36,042 bases of DNA. Origin: an uncultured Prochlorococcus sp. GTDB taxonomy: Bacteria > Cyanobacteriota > Cyanobacteriia > PCC-6307 > Cyanobiaceae. The position numbers and the translations under genes were made by a program. Positions 7,295-17,811 of the stretch are shown here, piece by piece. The stretch spans positions 1 to 36,042 of the forward strand of contig NZ_CACMSM010000015.1 in NCBI RefSeq assembly GCF_902616385.1. The letters run 5' to 3'. The notes below the pieces were generated by a model, which was not told the origin of the DNA, did no database searches, and saw only the letters and a list, made by a program, of their open reading frames with translations. Position 1 is the first letter of the stretch. Every line of letters starts with the position of its first letter.

Positions 7295-8221
7295 CTATTG
7301 AAGGAGGCATGATAAAAGAGCTTGTTGAGCATGCAATCTATTTTCCGCTTGATCAAAAATTCTACTTTTGTGACTTTCAAATATTTCATCAGTTATCTCT
7401 TTTGATCTATACGCAGGAAGGCAATGAAGAATAATTGAATCTTTATCAGCCTTACTAACTAAATCATTGTCAATAGTAAACCCATTAAAAACTTTTTCTT
7501 TCTCATCTTTTTGATTTTCTTCACCCATAGATGACCAAACATCTGTATAAAGAACATTTGCTCCTAAAACAGCAGTATTAGGATCATTAGTGATTTTTAA
7601 CAAATTCTTATTTTCATATATTTCATATGCTTTATTGATCAACAATGAGTTAGGTTCATAACCTTTAGGACATGCAATCCTAACTTCTACTCCTAATAAA
7701 GCGCCACATAAAATAAGAGAATTTGCGACATTATTACCGTCTCCAATAAATGTCAAAACTAAATCTTTAAAATCAAGAAATTCCTCTTTGATTGTCATAA
7801 AGTCAGCCAAAGCCTGGCATGGATGTTCTAAATCAGTAAGAGCGTTAATAACTGGCTTAGAGGACCATTTTGCATACTCTTCCAAATCACTTTGTTTAAA
7901 TGTTCTTATAGCAAGAACATCGCAGTATCTACTTAGCACTCTTGCTGTATCTCTAATTGGCTCTCCCCTCCCGATTTGTGAAGTAGTAGGATTTAGATCA
8001 ACTGTGGTCCCGCCAAGTCTTGACATTGCCACCTGAAAACTAACTCTGGTACGAGTAGATGACTTATCAAAAATTAACCCTAAAACTTTTTCTTTGAGTT
8101 TTATATTTAGATCTTTATTTTTAAAATTTTTTGCTACCTCTAAAATATGAAGAAATTCTTCACATGAGGTATCCAAGCTTGTTAAAAAATCTTTACTTGC
8201 AAGCTTAGTCGGTTTTAACAT
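7295..8221 (-). CDS. argF: Ornithine carbamoyltransferase
   Basis: A 308-residue enzyme that joins carbamoyl phosphate to ornithine to make citrulline in arginine synthesis, cytoplasmic. The carbamoyl phosphate loop SSTRTR is at 54-59, HPCQ at 133-136, the ornithine-side DVWSSMG loop at 227-233 and HCLPA at 266-270, all intact. Length is normal for the family. The SMG loop separates it from aspartate carbamoyltransferase. The start is the ATG at 8221, 28 bases after the ftsH stop, so it may be transcribed with ftsH. lexA follows downstream. Confidence 0.97.
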   Translation of the reverse strand: MLKPTKLASKDFLTSLDTSCEEFLHILEVAKNFKNKDLNIKLKEKVLGLIFDKSSTRTRVSFQVAMSRLGGTTVDLNPTTSQIGRGEPIRDTARVLSRYCDVLAIRTFKQSDLEEYAKWSSKPVINALTDLEHPCQALADFMTIKEEFLDFKDLVLTFIGDGNNVANSLILCGALLGVEVRIACPKGYEPNSLLINKAYEIYENKNLLKITNDPNTAVLGANVLYTDVWSSMGEENQKDEKEKVFNGFTIDNDLVSKADKDSIILHCLPAYRSKEITDEIFESHKSRIFDQAENRLHAQQALLSCLLQ

Positions 8222-8249
8222 CTAACTTTATATAAAAACCTAAATTCTA

Positions 8250-10112
8250 CTATGCAGGCATTTTACTCTCTGCTAAGAGAGTTTTAAGATCCTCACCCTC
8301 TATAACTTCTTCTTGAAGTATTTTTTGAGAAATCGATTCAAGAAGGGGTAAATTATTTCTCAAAATATTAAGTGCTGTTTCGTGTGCATCATCAACTAAA
8401 TCTCTAACCTCTTTATCTATTGCTTGAGCGGTAGCATCACTAACAGATCTTCTTGGATTGTTTCCATTGCCTAAAAACTGACCACCACCTTGTTTGTCAT
8501 AAGCGAGGGGACCAAGAATATCACTCATCCCGAATGTACCTACCATTTGTTCTGCTATATCAGTTGCCCTTTGTAAATCATTTGAGGCTCCGGTAGTAAT
8601 CTTTCCAAAAACGACCTCTTCTGCTGATCTTCCTCCAAGAAGTGTAGCTATTTGTCCTTTTAATTCCTCTTTTGAATTCAAAAATCTTTCTTCTGTTGGC
8701 AATTGAAGAGTATAACCAAGTGCGCTCATACCTCTGGGTACTATAGAAATCTTGGCGACTTTAGAACCTCCTGGCATAAGATGACCAACAATTGCATGAC
8801 CGACTTCGTGATAAGCAACAACTTTCTTTTCATCATCTTGCAAAACACGGCTCTTCTTTTCCAAACCTGCAACAACTCTCTCAATTGCCTCGCTTAAATC
8901 TTGTTGTTCTACACTTTTTCTTTTAGCTCTTGCTGCTAATAGAGCCGCTTCGTTTACCATATTTGCTAAGTCAGCTCCTGCAAATCCACTAGTAGCTTGA
9001 GCAATAGAATCTAAGTCAATAGAGTCTGCAAGTTTAATTTTTTTTGTATAAATCTCTAATATAGTCTTTCTTCCAGACAAATCTGGTCTGTCTACTAAAA
9101 CCTGCCTATCAAATCTTCCTGGCCTTAGAAGTGCCGCATCGAGAACTTCGGGCTGGTTCGTAGCAGCAAGCACTATAACTGGCTTATCAGTTGAAGCAAA
9201 TCCATCCATTTCGGTAAGAAGTTGATTTAAAGTTTGTTCTCTCTCATCATTGCCTCCAACAACTCCCATTGAGCCTGAGCGACTTTTGCCAATAGCGTCT
9301 AATTCATCAATAAAAATAATGCAAGGGGCTTTTTTCTTAGCTTGTTCAAATAAATCCCTAACTCTGGCTGCACCTGCACCTACAAAAAGTTCAACAAATT
9401 CAGAACCTGAAATAATGAAGAAAGGAACTTCTGCTTCACCAGCAACAGCTTTTGATAGAAGAGTTTTCCCTGTTCCTGGAGGTCCTACAAGAAGTACACC
9501 TTTAGGTATTCGTGCGCCTATATCTGTATATCTTTCAGGTCTTTTTAAAAAATCAACAATTTCTGTTAATTCATCTTTAGCTTCATCAACACCTGCTACA
9601 TCAGCAAATGTTACTTTTGATTCATCATCGGGGACATAAACTTTAGCTTTACTTTTAGTAAAACTTAGAGCTCCTTGAGCTCCACCTCCTCCCATACTTC
9701 TTCTAGCAAAAAATTGTAAAACAAGAATAAAAATTAAAGGAGGAACAACCCAGCTCAAAATGGTTGAGAAGAAATTAGGCTTTTTAGGGGGAGCAGCTGC
9801 GAATTCTACCCCTTTACTCTCTAACCTTTGTGGAAGGTCCATATCGAAAATTGGGGTTGTAGCTAAAACAGACGGAGCTCCATCTTCAGCTCCGTTCAAC
9901 TCATATCTGATTTGTTCTTGAGTGATATATGCACGCTTAACTTCTCCATCATTAACCTGATCAATAAATAATGAGTAGGGAACCCTGGGGATTTGCATAT
10001 TTTGATTAGGGAAGAGGCTACTAAATAGAAGTAATGCTCCAACTCCTATCAAAATAATATTTATTATTCCAAATCTTCTATTAGGTTGATTATCGTCTTG
10101 TCTTATTGGCAT
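8250..10112 (-). CDS. ftsH: ATP-dependent zinc metalloprotease FtsH
   Basis: A membrane-anchored AAA protease. In cyanobacteria FtsH complexes act in thylakoids on photodamaged photosystem II proteins and other membrane proteins. From the ATG at 10112 it has 620 residues: two membrane segments (about 15-34 and 117-136) around a short lumenal domain, Walker A GPPGTGKT (210-217), Walker [10 protein letters not shown] (267-275), the second region of homology with RPGRFDRQ, and the zinc-binding HEVGH (435-439). An in-frame TTG at 10124 would add four residues and is less likely. Several FtsH paralogues are usual in cyanobacteria, so the exact paralogue is not assigned. Confidence 0.96.
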   Translation of the reverse strand: MPIRQDDNQPNRRFGIINIILIGVGALLLFSSLFPNQNMQIPRVPYSLFIDQVNDGEVKRAYITQEQIRYELNGAEDGAPSVLATTPIFDMDLPQRLESKGVEFAAAPPKKPNFFSTILSWVVPPLIFILVLQFFARRSMGGGGAQGALSFTKSKAKVYVPDDESKVTFADVAGVDEAKDELTEIVDFLKRPERYTDIGARIPKGVLLVGPPGTGKTLLSKAVAGEAEVPFFIISGSEFVELFVGAGAARVRDLFEQAKKKAPCIIFIDELDAIGKSRSGSMGVVGGNDEREQTLNQLLTEMDGFASTDKPVIVLAATNQPEVLDAALLRPGRFDRQVLVDRPDLSGRKTILEIYTKKIKLADSIDLDSIAQATSGFAGADLANMVNEAALLAARAKRKSVEQQDLSEAIERVVAGLEKKSRVLQDDEKKVVAYHEVGHAIVGHLMPGGSKVAKISIVPRGMSALGYTLQLPTEERFLNSKEELKGQIATLLGGRSAEEVVFGKITTGASNDLQRATDIAEQMVGTFGMSDILGPLAYDKQGGGQFLGNGNNPRRSVSDATAQAIDKEVRDLVDDAHETALNILRNNLPLLESISQKILQEEVIEGEDLKTLLAESKMPA

Positions 10113-10226
10113 AGTTGGAATCAAATTTGAACTTATTATAAACTAAACGAACAGTTTCCGTATCTGTATTGTTTTTTTTGGGTAAGAACCGAACGGTACT
10201 TTAACCCATAGAAAATATTATGAAAA

Positions 10227-11321
10227 TCAATTTTCAAATGAACTTTTAACGCATATATCATTCCCAATCAAACTTAACTGAGAATCACTTAATTTAATAA
10301 TTTCGTGCATTTCTTTAAATTCAAAATCACCCAAAGGATTCATATTATTTTCTCCACCTAAAATTTTTGGAGCAATAAAAATAATAATTTCCTGAATACA
10401 TTTAGATCGAATAGCGGCAGTAGCCAATCCAGGGCCACATTCCCAAAGAACTTTATTACATCCTCTTTTAGCAAGTATTTTTGAAATCAACTCTGGATTA
10501 TCTGATGACACCTTTTCAACATCCACACATTTTGGAATCCTTGAGAGGTAGCTTTCATTTGCTGTAGAAGAATCATAAATAACTAAAGTTTTTGCCTCAC
10601 TACAATCCCAAAGATTAGATTTTGAAGGGAGATCTAAACTTTTTGTGAAAACAACTCGCAAAGGCTCAGGATTTTTTTTTCCTCTAGTAGTCAAAAGTGG
10701 GTTGTCTCTTCTTAATGTGTTTCCCCCAATGATTATTGCATCAAATTCTGCTCTAAAAGAATGAACCAAAGACCTTGATTCATCATTAGTAATCCATTTA
10801 CTTTTTCCATTTTTTAAAGCTATTCTTCCATCTATACTCATTGCCCATTTCAAAACACCAAATGCCTTTTTAGTAATATTCCTATGAATGAAAGCCTTAT
10901 TTAGATCTAAGGATTCTTTTTTGCATAATCCCAAATGAACTTTTATTCCAGCTTCTTTTAGAAGCTTAATACCTTTACCAGAAACTCTTTTATCAGGATC
11001 TTCAATAGATATATACACCTTTTTAATCCCAGAGGATATCACCTTATCTACGCATGGAGGTGTTTTACCTTGATGGCAACAAGGTTCAAGATTCACATAC
11101 ATTGTTCCACCGTTAGCATCCTTTTTTAAGTTATTAAAAGCCATTGCCTCTGCATGAGGCATTCCGGCCTTGAAATGAAACCCTTCTGCAATGAGGTGTC
11201 CATTTTTATCAAGTATCACTGCTCCCACCTTAGGGTTAGGACTCGTTGTATTTTTTCCTAAAGAAGCCAAAAAAATTGCTCTTTTCATCCATTGTGTATT
11301 GCTTACATTTTTTTTAGACAT
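10227..11321 (-). CDS. ribD: Bifunctional riboflavin biosynthesis deaminase/reductase RibD
   Basis: Carries out two early steps of riboflavin synthesis: deamination of the pyrimidine from GTP, then NADPH-dependent reduction of its ribose side chain. Numbered from the ATG at 11321 (364 residues), the deaminase half has HAEAMAF (56-62) and EPCCHQGKTPPC (79-90), giving zinc ligands His56, Cys81 and Cys90 and catalytic Glu58. The reductase half (about 145-360) has KWAMSIDGR and the IIGGNTLRRDNP segment. A TTG at 11327 would add two residues; GGAG touches the ATG directly, too close for a normal ribosome site. It ends the cluster with the DUF3122 and 83-residue genes. Confidence 0.95.
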   Translation of the reverse strand: MSKKNVSNTQWMKRAIFLASLGKNTTSPNPKVGAVILDKNGHLIAEGFHFKAGMPHAEAMAFNNLKKDANGGTMYVNLEPCCHQGKTPPCVDKVISSGIKKVYISIEDPDKRVSGKGIKLLKEAGIKVHLGLCKKESLDLNKAFIHRNITKKAFGVLKWAMSIDGRIALKNGKSKWITNDESRSLVHSFRAEFDAIIIGGNTLRRDNPLLTTRGKKNPEPLRVVFTKSLDLPSKSNLWDCSEAKTLVIYDSSTANESYLSRIPKCVDVEKVSSDNPELISKILAKRGCNKVLWECGPGLATAAIRSKCIQEIIIFIAPKILGGENNMNPLGDFEFKEMHEIIKLSDSQLSLIGNDICVKSSFEN

Positions 11322-11336
11322 CTCCAAAAATCAAAT

Positions 11337-11837
11337 TCAGTTTATTGATCTCCACTCTTTGACAACGAAAGGAGGCACAGGCAACTCAGAGAAAACCCCT
11401 GACAAAGATAATCTTAATGGTCTATTTTTATCTAAATTTTGTATCAATTCATCAAGATCAAATTCTGCAGCAGCTTGTCTTCCATCATTTGCTAATTCCA
11501 CATTAAGTAATGTTTTATCATCTAAAAACCACTGTTTTCTTCCTGATTCAACCCTCAAGTCAGTGGGATGATCAATTCTAAGATTTCCTGGATATCCTAT
11601 TACTCTCAAGATTAATTTATCTTCAAAAAGAGGTGATTTGTAAGCTACTAATTGCCAAGTTTCAAAGTCCAAGTCCCTTAAAAACTCACTAGTAGCATTT
11701 ATTAATTCCCCATTTATTTCTGTTTCTGCAACTTCTGCGGATACTTTTAATGGGTTAAAAATAAAAGATAACAGTAAAAATAAAGGTAATATCCCTTCTA
11801 AAAAAATTTTTTTATTTGATTTTGTAATTTTCTTCAT
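11337..11837 (-). CDS. DUF3122-like secreted cyanobacterial protein
   Basis: A 166-residue protein with a basic N-terminus, a hydrophobic segment (about 13-30) and a likely signal peptidase site at VSAEV (32-36), so it should be exported to the periplasm or thylakoid lumen. The mature part is mostly beta-like and ends with PVPPFVVKEW. It resembles the cyanobacterial DUF3122 proteins, whose function is not known to me. The ATG at 11837 lies inside the end of the preceding gene (26-base overlap), and ribD follows after 15 bases, so the three genes are probably translated from one message. Confidence 0.7.
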   Translation of the reverse strand: MKKITKSNKKIFLEGILPLFLLLSFIFNPLKVSAEVAETEINGELINATSEFLRDLDFETWQLVAYKSPLFEDKLILRVIGYPGNLRIDHPTDLRVESGRKQWFLDDKTLLNVELANDGRQAAAEFDLDELIQNLDKNRPLRLSLSGVFSELPVPPFVVKEWRSIN

Positions 11838-12063
11838 TTTCAGAATCCATCAGAGCATCTAGAGTTACAGCTGTTCTTACAATAGCTTGATATCTTTTGA
11901 TTATTTTACGATTTTTTTCTATAACTCGAGATAAATTCAAAGTGTCTTTTTCAGAATAGCTAGATGTTAAATCGCTAGAATCTTCCTCAATAAACTCAAA
12001 TTCACTATCTTTATTAATTAGAGTTAACAATAAATCATGTAATCTCTTTCTCCTTTCAGACAA
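11812..12063 (-). CDS. Small conserved-looking protein of unknown function
   Basis: An 83-residue, highly charged, probably helical and cytoplasmic protein: basic start (SERRKRLHD), acidic middle, then a KNRKIIKRYQAIVRTAVTLD helix. I do not recognise a family. The start is TTG at 12063, with an in-frame TAA immediately before it and no ATG until residue 72, so TTG is forced. It overlaps the DUF3122 gene by 26 bases and leads the ribD cluster. The promoter should lie in the 83 bases shared with divergent cobL. Confidence 0.6.
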   Translation of the reverse strand: MSERRKRLHDLLLTLINKDSEFEFIEEDSSDLTSSYSEKDTLNLSRVIEKNRKIIKRYQAIVRTAVTLDALMDSENEENYKIK

Positions 12064-12146
12064 TTAATTCACTATGGTAACTCGAGTAATAATAAGATAA
12101 TTTAATAAAACATTCAAACAATTTAGTTCTATTTCATTAAATATTG

Positions 12147-13421
12147 ATGACTGAAGTTAATAGAAAAATTCATGTAATTGGGATTAATTCTTTTAAATTT
12201 GAGGATCTATCTTTCAATTCACAAAATCTATTTTTAGAAACAGCAAATATTGCAGTTCCAAATTCATATTTTGAAGAAATTAAATCATGGAGCAAAAATA
12301 GTTTATTAAAAAAGAAATTATTTTTTTCGAGCAACAGTAATCAAGAACTTGTTAAATGGCTTAGATCTCAAAAAACTGATGTTATTTTAATTTCTAGAGG
12401 AGATCCACTTTGGTTTGGAATTGGGAGAATATTACTAGAAAATTTTTCAAAAGATGAATTAAATTTCTATCCTTCAAATACTTGCATTCAATTAGCATTT
12501 AGTAAGTTAAAGATTCCGTGGCAAGATACTGTTAATGTAAGTATTCACGGCAGAGATCCTACCAAGTTAGTTGAGGCTCTTAAAGCAAGGCCTTCAAGTT
12601 TGGCTATTATTACAGATTCAAATAAATGGAGTTTAGAAATAATCAAAGAAAACTTATCAGAATTAAATCTGATTAACTTCTATGATTTTTGGCTCTGTGA
12701 AGAAATAGGCTTTGACAAAGAAAATATAAGAAAATTAAATCTTAAAGAATCATTACCCTCTGATATATCAAGTTTGAACGTTGTGGTTCTTACAAAAACA
12801 AAGAAAAATTACTCAAATGATAATCTCCCTCTTTTCGGAATCAGTGACCATATTTTTAAGACTTTTGATGATAGACCAAACTTATTAACTAAAAGGGAGG
12901 TTCGTGTTCAAATCTTAGCTGATCTAGAGCTCCCAATAAATGGCGTAATTTGGGATATAGGAGCTGGTTGTGGGTCAATTGGGTTAGAGGCATTAAAATT
13001 AAGGCCTAACTTAGATTTGTTTTGTATCGATAAAAGGTTTGGCTCAAAAGCATTAATACTAGAGAACTCAGAAAGGCTTGGCGTTAAACCAAAACTTATT
13101 TTTGAAGAAGACATAAATAATATCTTGAATACAAAAAATTTAAGTCCTTTTGAAAAACCTAATAGAGTAGTAATTGGAGGCTGTGATATAAAGACTAAAC
13201 TTCAAATTATCAATTCCATGGATCAGTGGATGAATATTGGAGATATTATAGTTATCCCAATAATTGACTTTCAAAATATTAAAGAATTGAAAGAGGAATT
13301 AGAAGATAAAAATTTCAAAACAAATTTAAATTTAATTCAGACCTACAAAAGCTTAAGTATTGCCGAAGGAATGAGATTAGAACCAAATAATCCTGTTTTT
13401 CTATTAAAAGGGAAAAAATAA
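12147..13421 (+). CDS. cobL: Precorrin-6Y C5,15-methyltransferase (decarboxylating) CobL
   Basis: A 424-residue fusion of CbiE-like and CbiT-like halves. It methylates precorrin-6Y at C5 and C15 with loss of an acetate carboxyl during cobalamin (here probably pseudocobalamin) synthesis. The CbiE half carries the tetrapyrrole-methylase loop SRGDPLWFGIG (83-93) and IITDSNKW (154-161). The CbiT half begins at LTKREVR (247-253) and has the SAM loop DIGAGCGSIG (270-279). The start chosen is the ATG at 12147; a TTG just before it is also possible. It is convergent with nadK, with only 13 bases between the stops. No other cobalamin gene is in the window. Confidence 0.92.
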   Translation: MTEVNRKIHVIGINSFKFEDLSFNSQNLFLETANIAVPNSYFEEIKSWSKNSLLKKKLFFSSNSNQELVKWLRSQKTDVILISRGDPLWFGIGRILLENFSKDELNFYPSNTCIQLAFSKLKIPWQDTVNVSIHGRDPTKLVEALKARPSSLAIITDSNKWSLEIIKENLSELNLINFYDFWLCEEIGFDKENIRKLNLKESLPSDISSLNVVVLTKTKKNYSNDNLPLFGISDHIFKTFDDRPNLLTKREVRVQILADLELPINGVIWDIGAGCGSIGLEALKLRPNLDLFCIDKRFGSKALILENSERLGVKPKLIFEEDINNILNTKNLSPFEKPNRVVIGGCDIKTKLQIINSMDQWMNIGDIIVIPIIDFQNIKELKEELEDKNFKTNLNLIQTYKSLSIAEGMRLEPNNPVFLLKGKK

Positions 13422-13434
13422 ATTCAAATAATTG

Positions 13435-14343
13435 TTATTTGTTGGGTTTAGCAACATGTGGCAACCCCCAACCTAGTTTATTTCTTAAAATTTGGAAAAA
13501 TTCATGATCTTCAAGTCGAATAAACTTTACTGAATGTTTACTTTTTCTTATTAAAACTCTATCTTCAGGCCAAACATAACAACCAGCATTACCATCAACA
13601 ACCATTACCAACCTTTCAGGAGTAGCAGGGAAAACAGTTACTGGCTCTGAATCATTAAAGACTAGTGCCCTTGAGGCCAACGAATGTGGTGCAATTGGAG
13701 TTAATTGTACTACTGGACAATCAGGTGTAATAACAGGTCCTCCAGCACTCAGAGAATAAGCAGTAGAACCAGTTGGAGTAGATAAAATTACTCCATCAGC
13801 TGAAATATCTACAGGAGCATGACGCCCTATAGAAATCTCAAAGTGACACATACTTGTTAGAGGTTCTCTATGAAGAGCCATCTCATTAAGGCAAAGAGAC
13901 TCCCATCTCCTCTGATCATTCCTCATTACGCTAATAATAAAGCAAGTTCTTTCTTCAATATCCCAATTTCCAGCAATTATTTTATCTATAGCCTCATCTA
14001 GGTTAGATAAGTAAGCTTCCGCAAGAAAACCTAAATGACCAGTATTTATTGTAAGAATTGGAATTTTAGCAGGTGCCGTTTGCCTTGCCGCAGAAAGTAC
14101 AGTTCCATCTCCTCCAAGAACAATTGCAAATTCCATTGATGAATCAAACCCCTCAGGGACACAATTCGTATATCCCAAAGGACGAACATGTTGATCAGGA
14201 TTTGCGAAACCAACCATCCCTCCAGAGCTACTAACTCTTACAACTTCAAAATTAGATTTTTCTAATTTTTTTTGAACAGAAGTTGCAGTTTGAACAGCTA
14301 GTTCCTTTCCATCATTAACGATTAGTCCTACTTTACGTACCAA
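13435..14343 (-). CDS. nadK: NAD kinase
   Basis: A 302-residue cytoplasmic enzyme phosphorylating NAD to NADP. The diacylglycerol-kinase-like fold shows GGDGT (77-81), NTGHLGFL (100-107), NEMALHR and the substrate-binding [15 protein letters not shown] segment; all are intact. The start is TTG at 14343: an in-frame TGA lies directly upstream and the first strand (VGLIVNDG, 5-12) begins at once, so no other start is possible. It follows pheS by 70 bases on the same strand. Cyanobacteria often have two NAD kinases; this is the longer form, as used for NADP supply in photosynthesis or growth, but which paralogue is not settled. Confidence 0.93.
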   Translation of the reverse strand: MVRKVGLIVNDGKELAVQTATSVQKKLEKSNFEVVRVSSSGGMVGFANPDQHVRPLGYTNCVPEGFDSSMEFAIVLGGDGTVLSAARQTAPAKIPILTINTGHLGFLAEAYLSNLDEAIDKIIAGNWDIEERTCFIISVMRNDQRRWESLCLNEMALHREPLTSMCHFEISIGRHAPVDISADGVILSTPTGSTAYSLSAGGPVITPDCPVVQLTPIAPHSLASRALVFNDSEPVTVFPATPERLVMVVDGNAGCYVWPEDRVLIRKSKHSVKFIRLEDHEFFQILRNKLGWGLPHVAKPNK

Positions 14344-14413
14344 TCAAAAAATTAAAAACTAGGACTATCTTAAACTAATTTGTTGGACAAACCTAATTTA
14401 AAATTAAATACTA

Positions 14414-15421
14414 TTAGAACTGTTCTAAGAATCTAATATCATTTGTATAAAATTTTCTGATGTCATCAATCTGATGTCTCACCATACAAAATCTCTCAAC
14501 TCCTAATCCTGCTGCAAAACCAGTCCATTTCTCAGAATCTATTCCTAATTTTTCTAAGACCTTTGGATCAACCATTCCGCAACCCATTACTTCTAACCAT
14601 TTACCTTTCCACTGGACGTCTACTTCTGCTGAAGGTTCAGTAAATGGGAAATAACTAGCTCTAAATCTTACAGGAATATCTCCAAAAAAGGCCTTTAAAA
14701 ATGTAAGAACTGTTCCTCTTAAATGACTAAAATTAATATCTTGATCAATACATAAAACCTCAACCTGATTAAATACAGGGGAATGAGTAGCATCTACTGC
14801 ATCTCTCCTATATACTCTCCCGGGAGCAATAATTCTTACTGGAGGAGGATTCTTCTCTAAGTACCTTATCTGAACAGGAGAAGTATGGGTCCTTAAAAGT
14901 CGATTTTCATCTAAGTAGAAAGTATCCTGCATATCTCTTGCAGGATGATTTTTGGGTATATTGAGAGACTCAAAATTATAAAAATCAGTTTCTATTTCAG
15001 GGCCACTTTCAACTGAGTATCCTAAACCACAAAAAATATCTATTATTTCGTCTTGAGTTGAAATTAAAGGATGTTTATTCCCAGGGGGTGTTCCAATTGA
15101 AGGAATAGTTACATCAATTTTTTCTTTTTTAATCTTTTTATCTAAGGCTTCGCTGTTTAGTTTATTTTTTCTTTCAGTTATTAGTTCTTGCAAATTTATC
15201 TTTATTAAATTTGCCTTCTGGCCAATAATTGGTCTATCAGTAGCAGATAATTGACCCATTGTTTTCAAAATAATTGATAAATCACCTTTTTTCCCTAGCA
15301 AGGAAACTCTCAATTGATCCAGTTCTTCATGAGTATTAGAATTATCTATATTATTTTGTGCTGTTAGAGAAAGATTATTTAGTTTTTCCTCAATTTGACT
15401 TAATGATTCAATTTGACTCAC
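14414..15421 (-). CDS. pheS: Phenylalanyl-tRNA synthetase alpha subunit
   Basis: A 335-residue class II aminoacyl-tRNA synthetase subunit that, with PheT, charges tRNA-Phe. The N-terminal coiled coil (about 1-90) binds tRNA. The catalytic domain shows [12 protein letters not shown], motif 2 around [17 protein letters not shown], the phenylalanine pocket [12 protein letters not shown] and motif 3 [16 protein letters not shown]. All are complete, and the length fits the family. The start is GTG at 15421; the next in-frame ATG would remove most of the tRNA-binding coil. pheT is not in the window, so the subunits are encoded apart. It is divergent from surE. Confidence 0.96.
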   Translation of the reverse strand: MSQIESLSQIEEKLNNLSLTAQNNIDNSNTHEELDQLRVSLLGKKGDLSIILKTMGQLSATDRPIIGQKANLIKINLQELITERKNKLNSEALDKKIKKEKIDVTIPSIGTPPGNKHPLISTQDEIIDIFCGLGYSVESGPEIETDFYNFESLNIPKNHPARDMQDTFYLDENRLLRTHTSPVQIRYLEKNPPPVRIIAPGRVYRRDAVDATHSPVFNQVEVLCIDQDINFSHLRGTVLTFLKAFFGDIPVRFRASYFPFTEPSAEVDVQWKGKWLEVMGCGMVDPKVLEKLGIDSEKWTGFAAGLGVERFCMVRHQIDDIRKFYTNDIRFLEQF

Positions 15422-15489
15422 TGATATAGTAAAAATAAGTATTGCTTTATCTTACTTAAATATCGTCCATAAATAAAATGTCTTGATTA

Positions 15490-16299
15490 ATGAAACCATT
15501 AAATATATTAATTAGCAATGATGATGGTGTTTTCGCAGCAGGGATAAGAGCTTTAGCAAAATCAGCCAAAAAAAGAGGGCATAAGGTAAAAGTAGTATGT
15601 CCTGACCAAGAAAGATCAGCTACTGGGCATGGTCTTACTTTACAATCCCCATTAAGAGTGGAAAAAGCTGACGAATTATTTGGAGAGGGTATTGAAGCTT
15701 GGGGATGTTCCGGAACACCTGCTGATTGTGTCAAATTAGCACTATCTGAACTCTTGGATCATAAACCTGATCTGGTACTATCCGGAATAAATCACGGACC
15801 CAATTTAGGGACAGATATTTTTTGTTCAGGTACAGTCGCTGCAGCTATGGAAGGAACTTTAGAAAATGTTCCTTCCATGGCAATAAGTGTTGCTAGTTTT
15901 AAATGGAAAAATTTTGAATTTGCAGGAGAAATTGCAATGAATATTGCCGAACAAGCAATTAACGATAGTTGGCCAGCTTCACTTTTATTAAATTTGAACA
16001 TACCCCCCTGCGAAAAAAACAAGATAAAAGAATTATCCTGGACAAGATTATCGGTAAGAAAATATAAAAATCAATTTTCCAAAAGGGAAGACCCGAGGGG
16101 TGATGATTATTATTGGTTAGCAGGTGAAGTTGTCTTAGATCTTAAATCGAAAGGTTACGGTCCTAAGAATTGGCCTAGCGATGTATCTCAAATACAAGAA
16201 AATAAAATATCTCTTACACCTGTAGAACCAGATTTATTTTGGAGAGGTAATTTAGATGACTTACCTAAAATTAATAATTCATTTGTAAATCCTTCTTAA
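15490..16299 (+). CDS. surE: 5'/3'-nucleotidase SurE
   Basis: A 269-residue metal-dependent nucleotidase that removes phosphate from nucleoside monophosphates, a stationary-phase survival protein. Metal ligands are visible as Asp11-Asp12 (ISNDDG), Ser43 (ERSATGHG) and Asn101 (SGINHGPN), in the spacing typical of the family. The start is the ATG at 15490. Its last 21 bases overlap the end of the DUF3611 gene on the other strand. It is divergent from pheS across 68 bases. Confidence 0.95.
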   Translation: MKPLNILISNDDGVFAAGIRALAKSAKKRGHKVKVVCPDQERSATGHGLTLQSPLRVEKADELFGEGIEAWGCSGTPADCVKLALSELLDHKPDLVLSGINHGPNLGTDIFCSGTVAAAMEGTLENVPSMAISVASFKWKNFEFAGEIAMNIAEQAINDSWPASLLLNLNIPPCEKNKIKELSWTRLSVRKYKNQFSKREDPRGDDYYWLAGEVVLDLKSKGYGPKNWPSDVSQIQENKISLTPVEPDLFWRGNLDDLPKINNSFVNPS

Positions 16300-16812
16300 A
16301 AGCCATAAAGAAAAGCAAAGTCCAAAAAAATGAGCAGCGATAACTTGCGTGTTACTGAGAACTGATAATATTTCAAGGCCAGTAATTGGGATATCAGATG
16401 TCGCTGTTATCAATTGTCCAGTAGTTTGAGAGGATGCTTGTATAAATAAGGCTCCCATAAGAGCTTGATATCCAATTAATCCAAACAAAATTCCAAATAA
16501 ATCAACTATTAGGCCTCGTTTTATCAATTTACCGGTTTGTCCTCTTGAGGGTCTTGCGTTGCTTGCGATTGCTCTTCCAGTTCTAACTATTAACCAACCT
16601 TGCCAAAGACTAAAAAGTAGTAAAATCAGAGATATTGTTGTAAGTGATAGACCAGGCGCTAAGCCAAGCTGTCCTTCGCTGTTATTTACAACATTTGAAA
16701 AAAGCAAAACAGCTGCAACAACGACACCTAAAATAGATTGAATCCAAAAGCGTATCCATCCAATGCGCCGCATTCCAAATGAAAGGGACTGAAAATCCAT
16801 TTTGTCAGACAT
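16279..16812 (-). CDS. DUF3611-like membrane protein
   Basis: A 177-residue protein with four membrane segments (about 21-42, 55-76, 100-125 and 150-172) and a basic loop ([18 protein letters not shown], 83-100). It resembles the DUF3611 family found in cyanobacteria and plastids. The function is unknown; a thylakoid or plasma membrane location is inference. The start is the ATG at 16812, with codon 5 of the same frame (MDFQSL) as an alternative. It overlaps surE tail to tail by 21 bases and is divergent from ribF. Confidence 0.75.
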   Translation of the reverse strand: MSDKMDFQSLSFGMRRIGWIRFWIQSILGVVVAAVLLFSNVVNNSEGQLGLAPGLSLTTISLILLLFSLWQGWLIVRTGRAIASNARPSRGQTGKLIKRGLIVDLFGILFGLIGYQALMGALFIQASSQTTGQLITATSDIPITGLEILSVLSNTQVIAAHFFGLCFSLWLLRRIYK

Positions 16813-16880
16813 TCATTTGATTTAATAAACTTTAATCAATCCAAATTTGCCACTAAAATCATAAAATTGCACGTAATCTT

Positions 16881-17804
16881 TTGATCTCTTTAATATCGCC
16901 ACCTGAAGTTAAGAGTCCTACCTCAATAGCTATTGGAAGTTTTGATGGCCTGCATGCTGGCCACAGACAATTAATAAAAAGTGTAGTTGAAGAAAATCAA
17001 TATACCCCAACAATTGCAAGCTTCTGGCCTCATCCCCGAGAAGTTCTTTACAAAGAAACGCGTCTTAGACTTGATCTCCCTAATGAAAAACTATCTATTC
17101 TTGAAGATCTGGGTATTGAACAATTAGTTCTGATTCCTTTTGATATGGCACTATCCAAATTAAGTGCGGAAAGGTTCGTAAGAGATATTTTGATAAATCA
17201 ATTACAAGCAAAAAACATTTCTGTAGGTGCTAATTTTAAATTTGGTTTCAGAAGAAGTGGAGATATAAATACAATAAAAAATATCATTAAGGATACCGAT
17301 ATTAAGCTAAAAATTATTCCAATTTTAGAAGACAAGGAAGGTAGAATAAGCAGCAGCAGAATAAGAGATCTATTAGAGAAAAGTGATCTGAAAAATGCTT
17401 TCAAAATTCTTAATAGGCCCTATAGTTTTAATGGAAAAGTTGTTAAAGGTAAAGGAATTGGAAAAAGTATAGGATGGCCTACCGCAAATCTTGAAATAGA
17501 TGGCAGAAAATTTTTACCTGGAGAAGGAGTTTACGCATCTTGGACAACCATAGAAAATTCCAACAAAAAAATTGAATCTGTTATGAATCTTGGCTCTCAA
17601 CCAACAATAAATCCTTTATTGCCTTCCGCAGTTGAAGTTCATTTAATAAATAAAGATATCGATCTATATGGTTTAAACCTATCTGTTGAACCAGTTGAAA
17701 AACTTAGATCTCAAATCAAGTTCAAAAATATAGATCAACTTTCTAATCAAATTAAAAAAGATAGAGATAATGCTCTGAAAATTTTTAAAAACTACAAAAA
17801 ATAA
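16881..17804 (+). CDS. ribF: Bifunctional riboflavin kinase/FMN adenylyltransferase
   Basis: A 307-residue enzyme making FMN then FAD. The N-terminal nucleotidyltransferase half has GSFDGLHAGHR (19-29), the ISSSRIRDLL-type segment (SSSRIRDLL) and the NFKFGFRRSGD loop. The C-terminal riboflavin kinase half (about 183-305) has GKGIGKSIGWPTANLE and GVYASW. All signature residues are present. The start is TTG at 16881; no ATG occurs before the catalytic GSFDG motif and a stop lies 27 bases upstream in frame. thiE follows after 7 bases, so the two are very likely co-transcribed. Confidence 0.94.
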   Translation: MISLISPPEVKSPTSIAIGSFDGLHAGHRQLIKSVVEENQYTPTIASFWPHPREVLYKETRLRLDLPNEKLSILEDLGIEQLVLIPFDMALSKLSAERFVRDILINQLQAKNISVGANFKFGFRRSGDINTIKNIIKDTDIKLKIIPILEDKEGRISSSRIRDLLEKSDLKNAFKILNRPYSFNGKVVKGKGIGKSIGWPTANLEIDGRKFLPGEGVYASWTTIENSNKKIESVMNLGSQPTINPLLPSAVEVHLINKDIDLYGLNLSVEPVEKLRSQIKFKNIDQLSNQIKKDRDNALKIFKNYKK

Positions 17805-17811
17805 ATTACAA

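Noticed and set aside
9250-9639. Long plus-strand frame opposite ftsH
   Set aside because: It lies wholly inside the conserved AAA domain of ftsH on the other strand and has no family motif; a shadow frame.
10187-10216. GC-richer imperfect inverted repeat between ribD and ftsH as a terminator
   Set aside because: The pairing is broken, and on the ribD strand it is followed by an A run, not a T run.
17805-17811. TPP or FMN riboswitch ahead of ribF-thiE-thiS
   Set aside because: Only 7 bases separate ribF and thiE, and no riboswitch core is visible before ribF.
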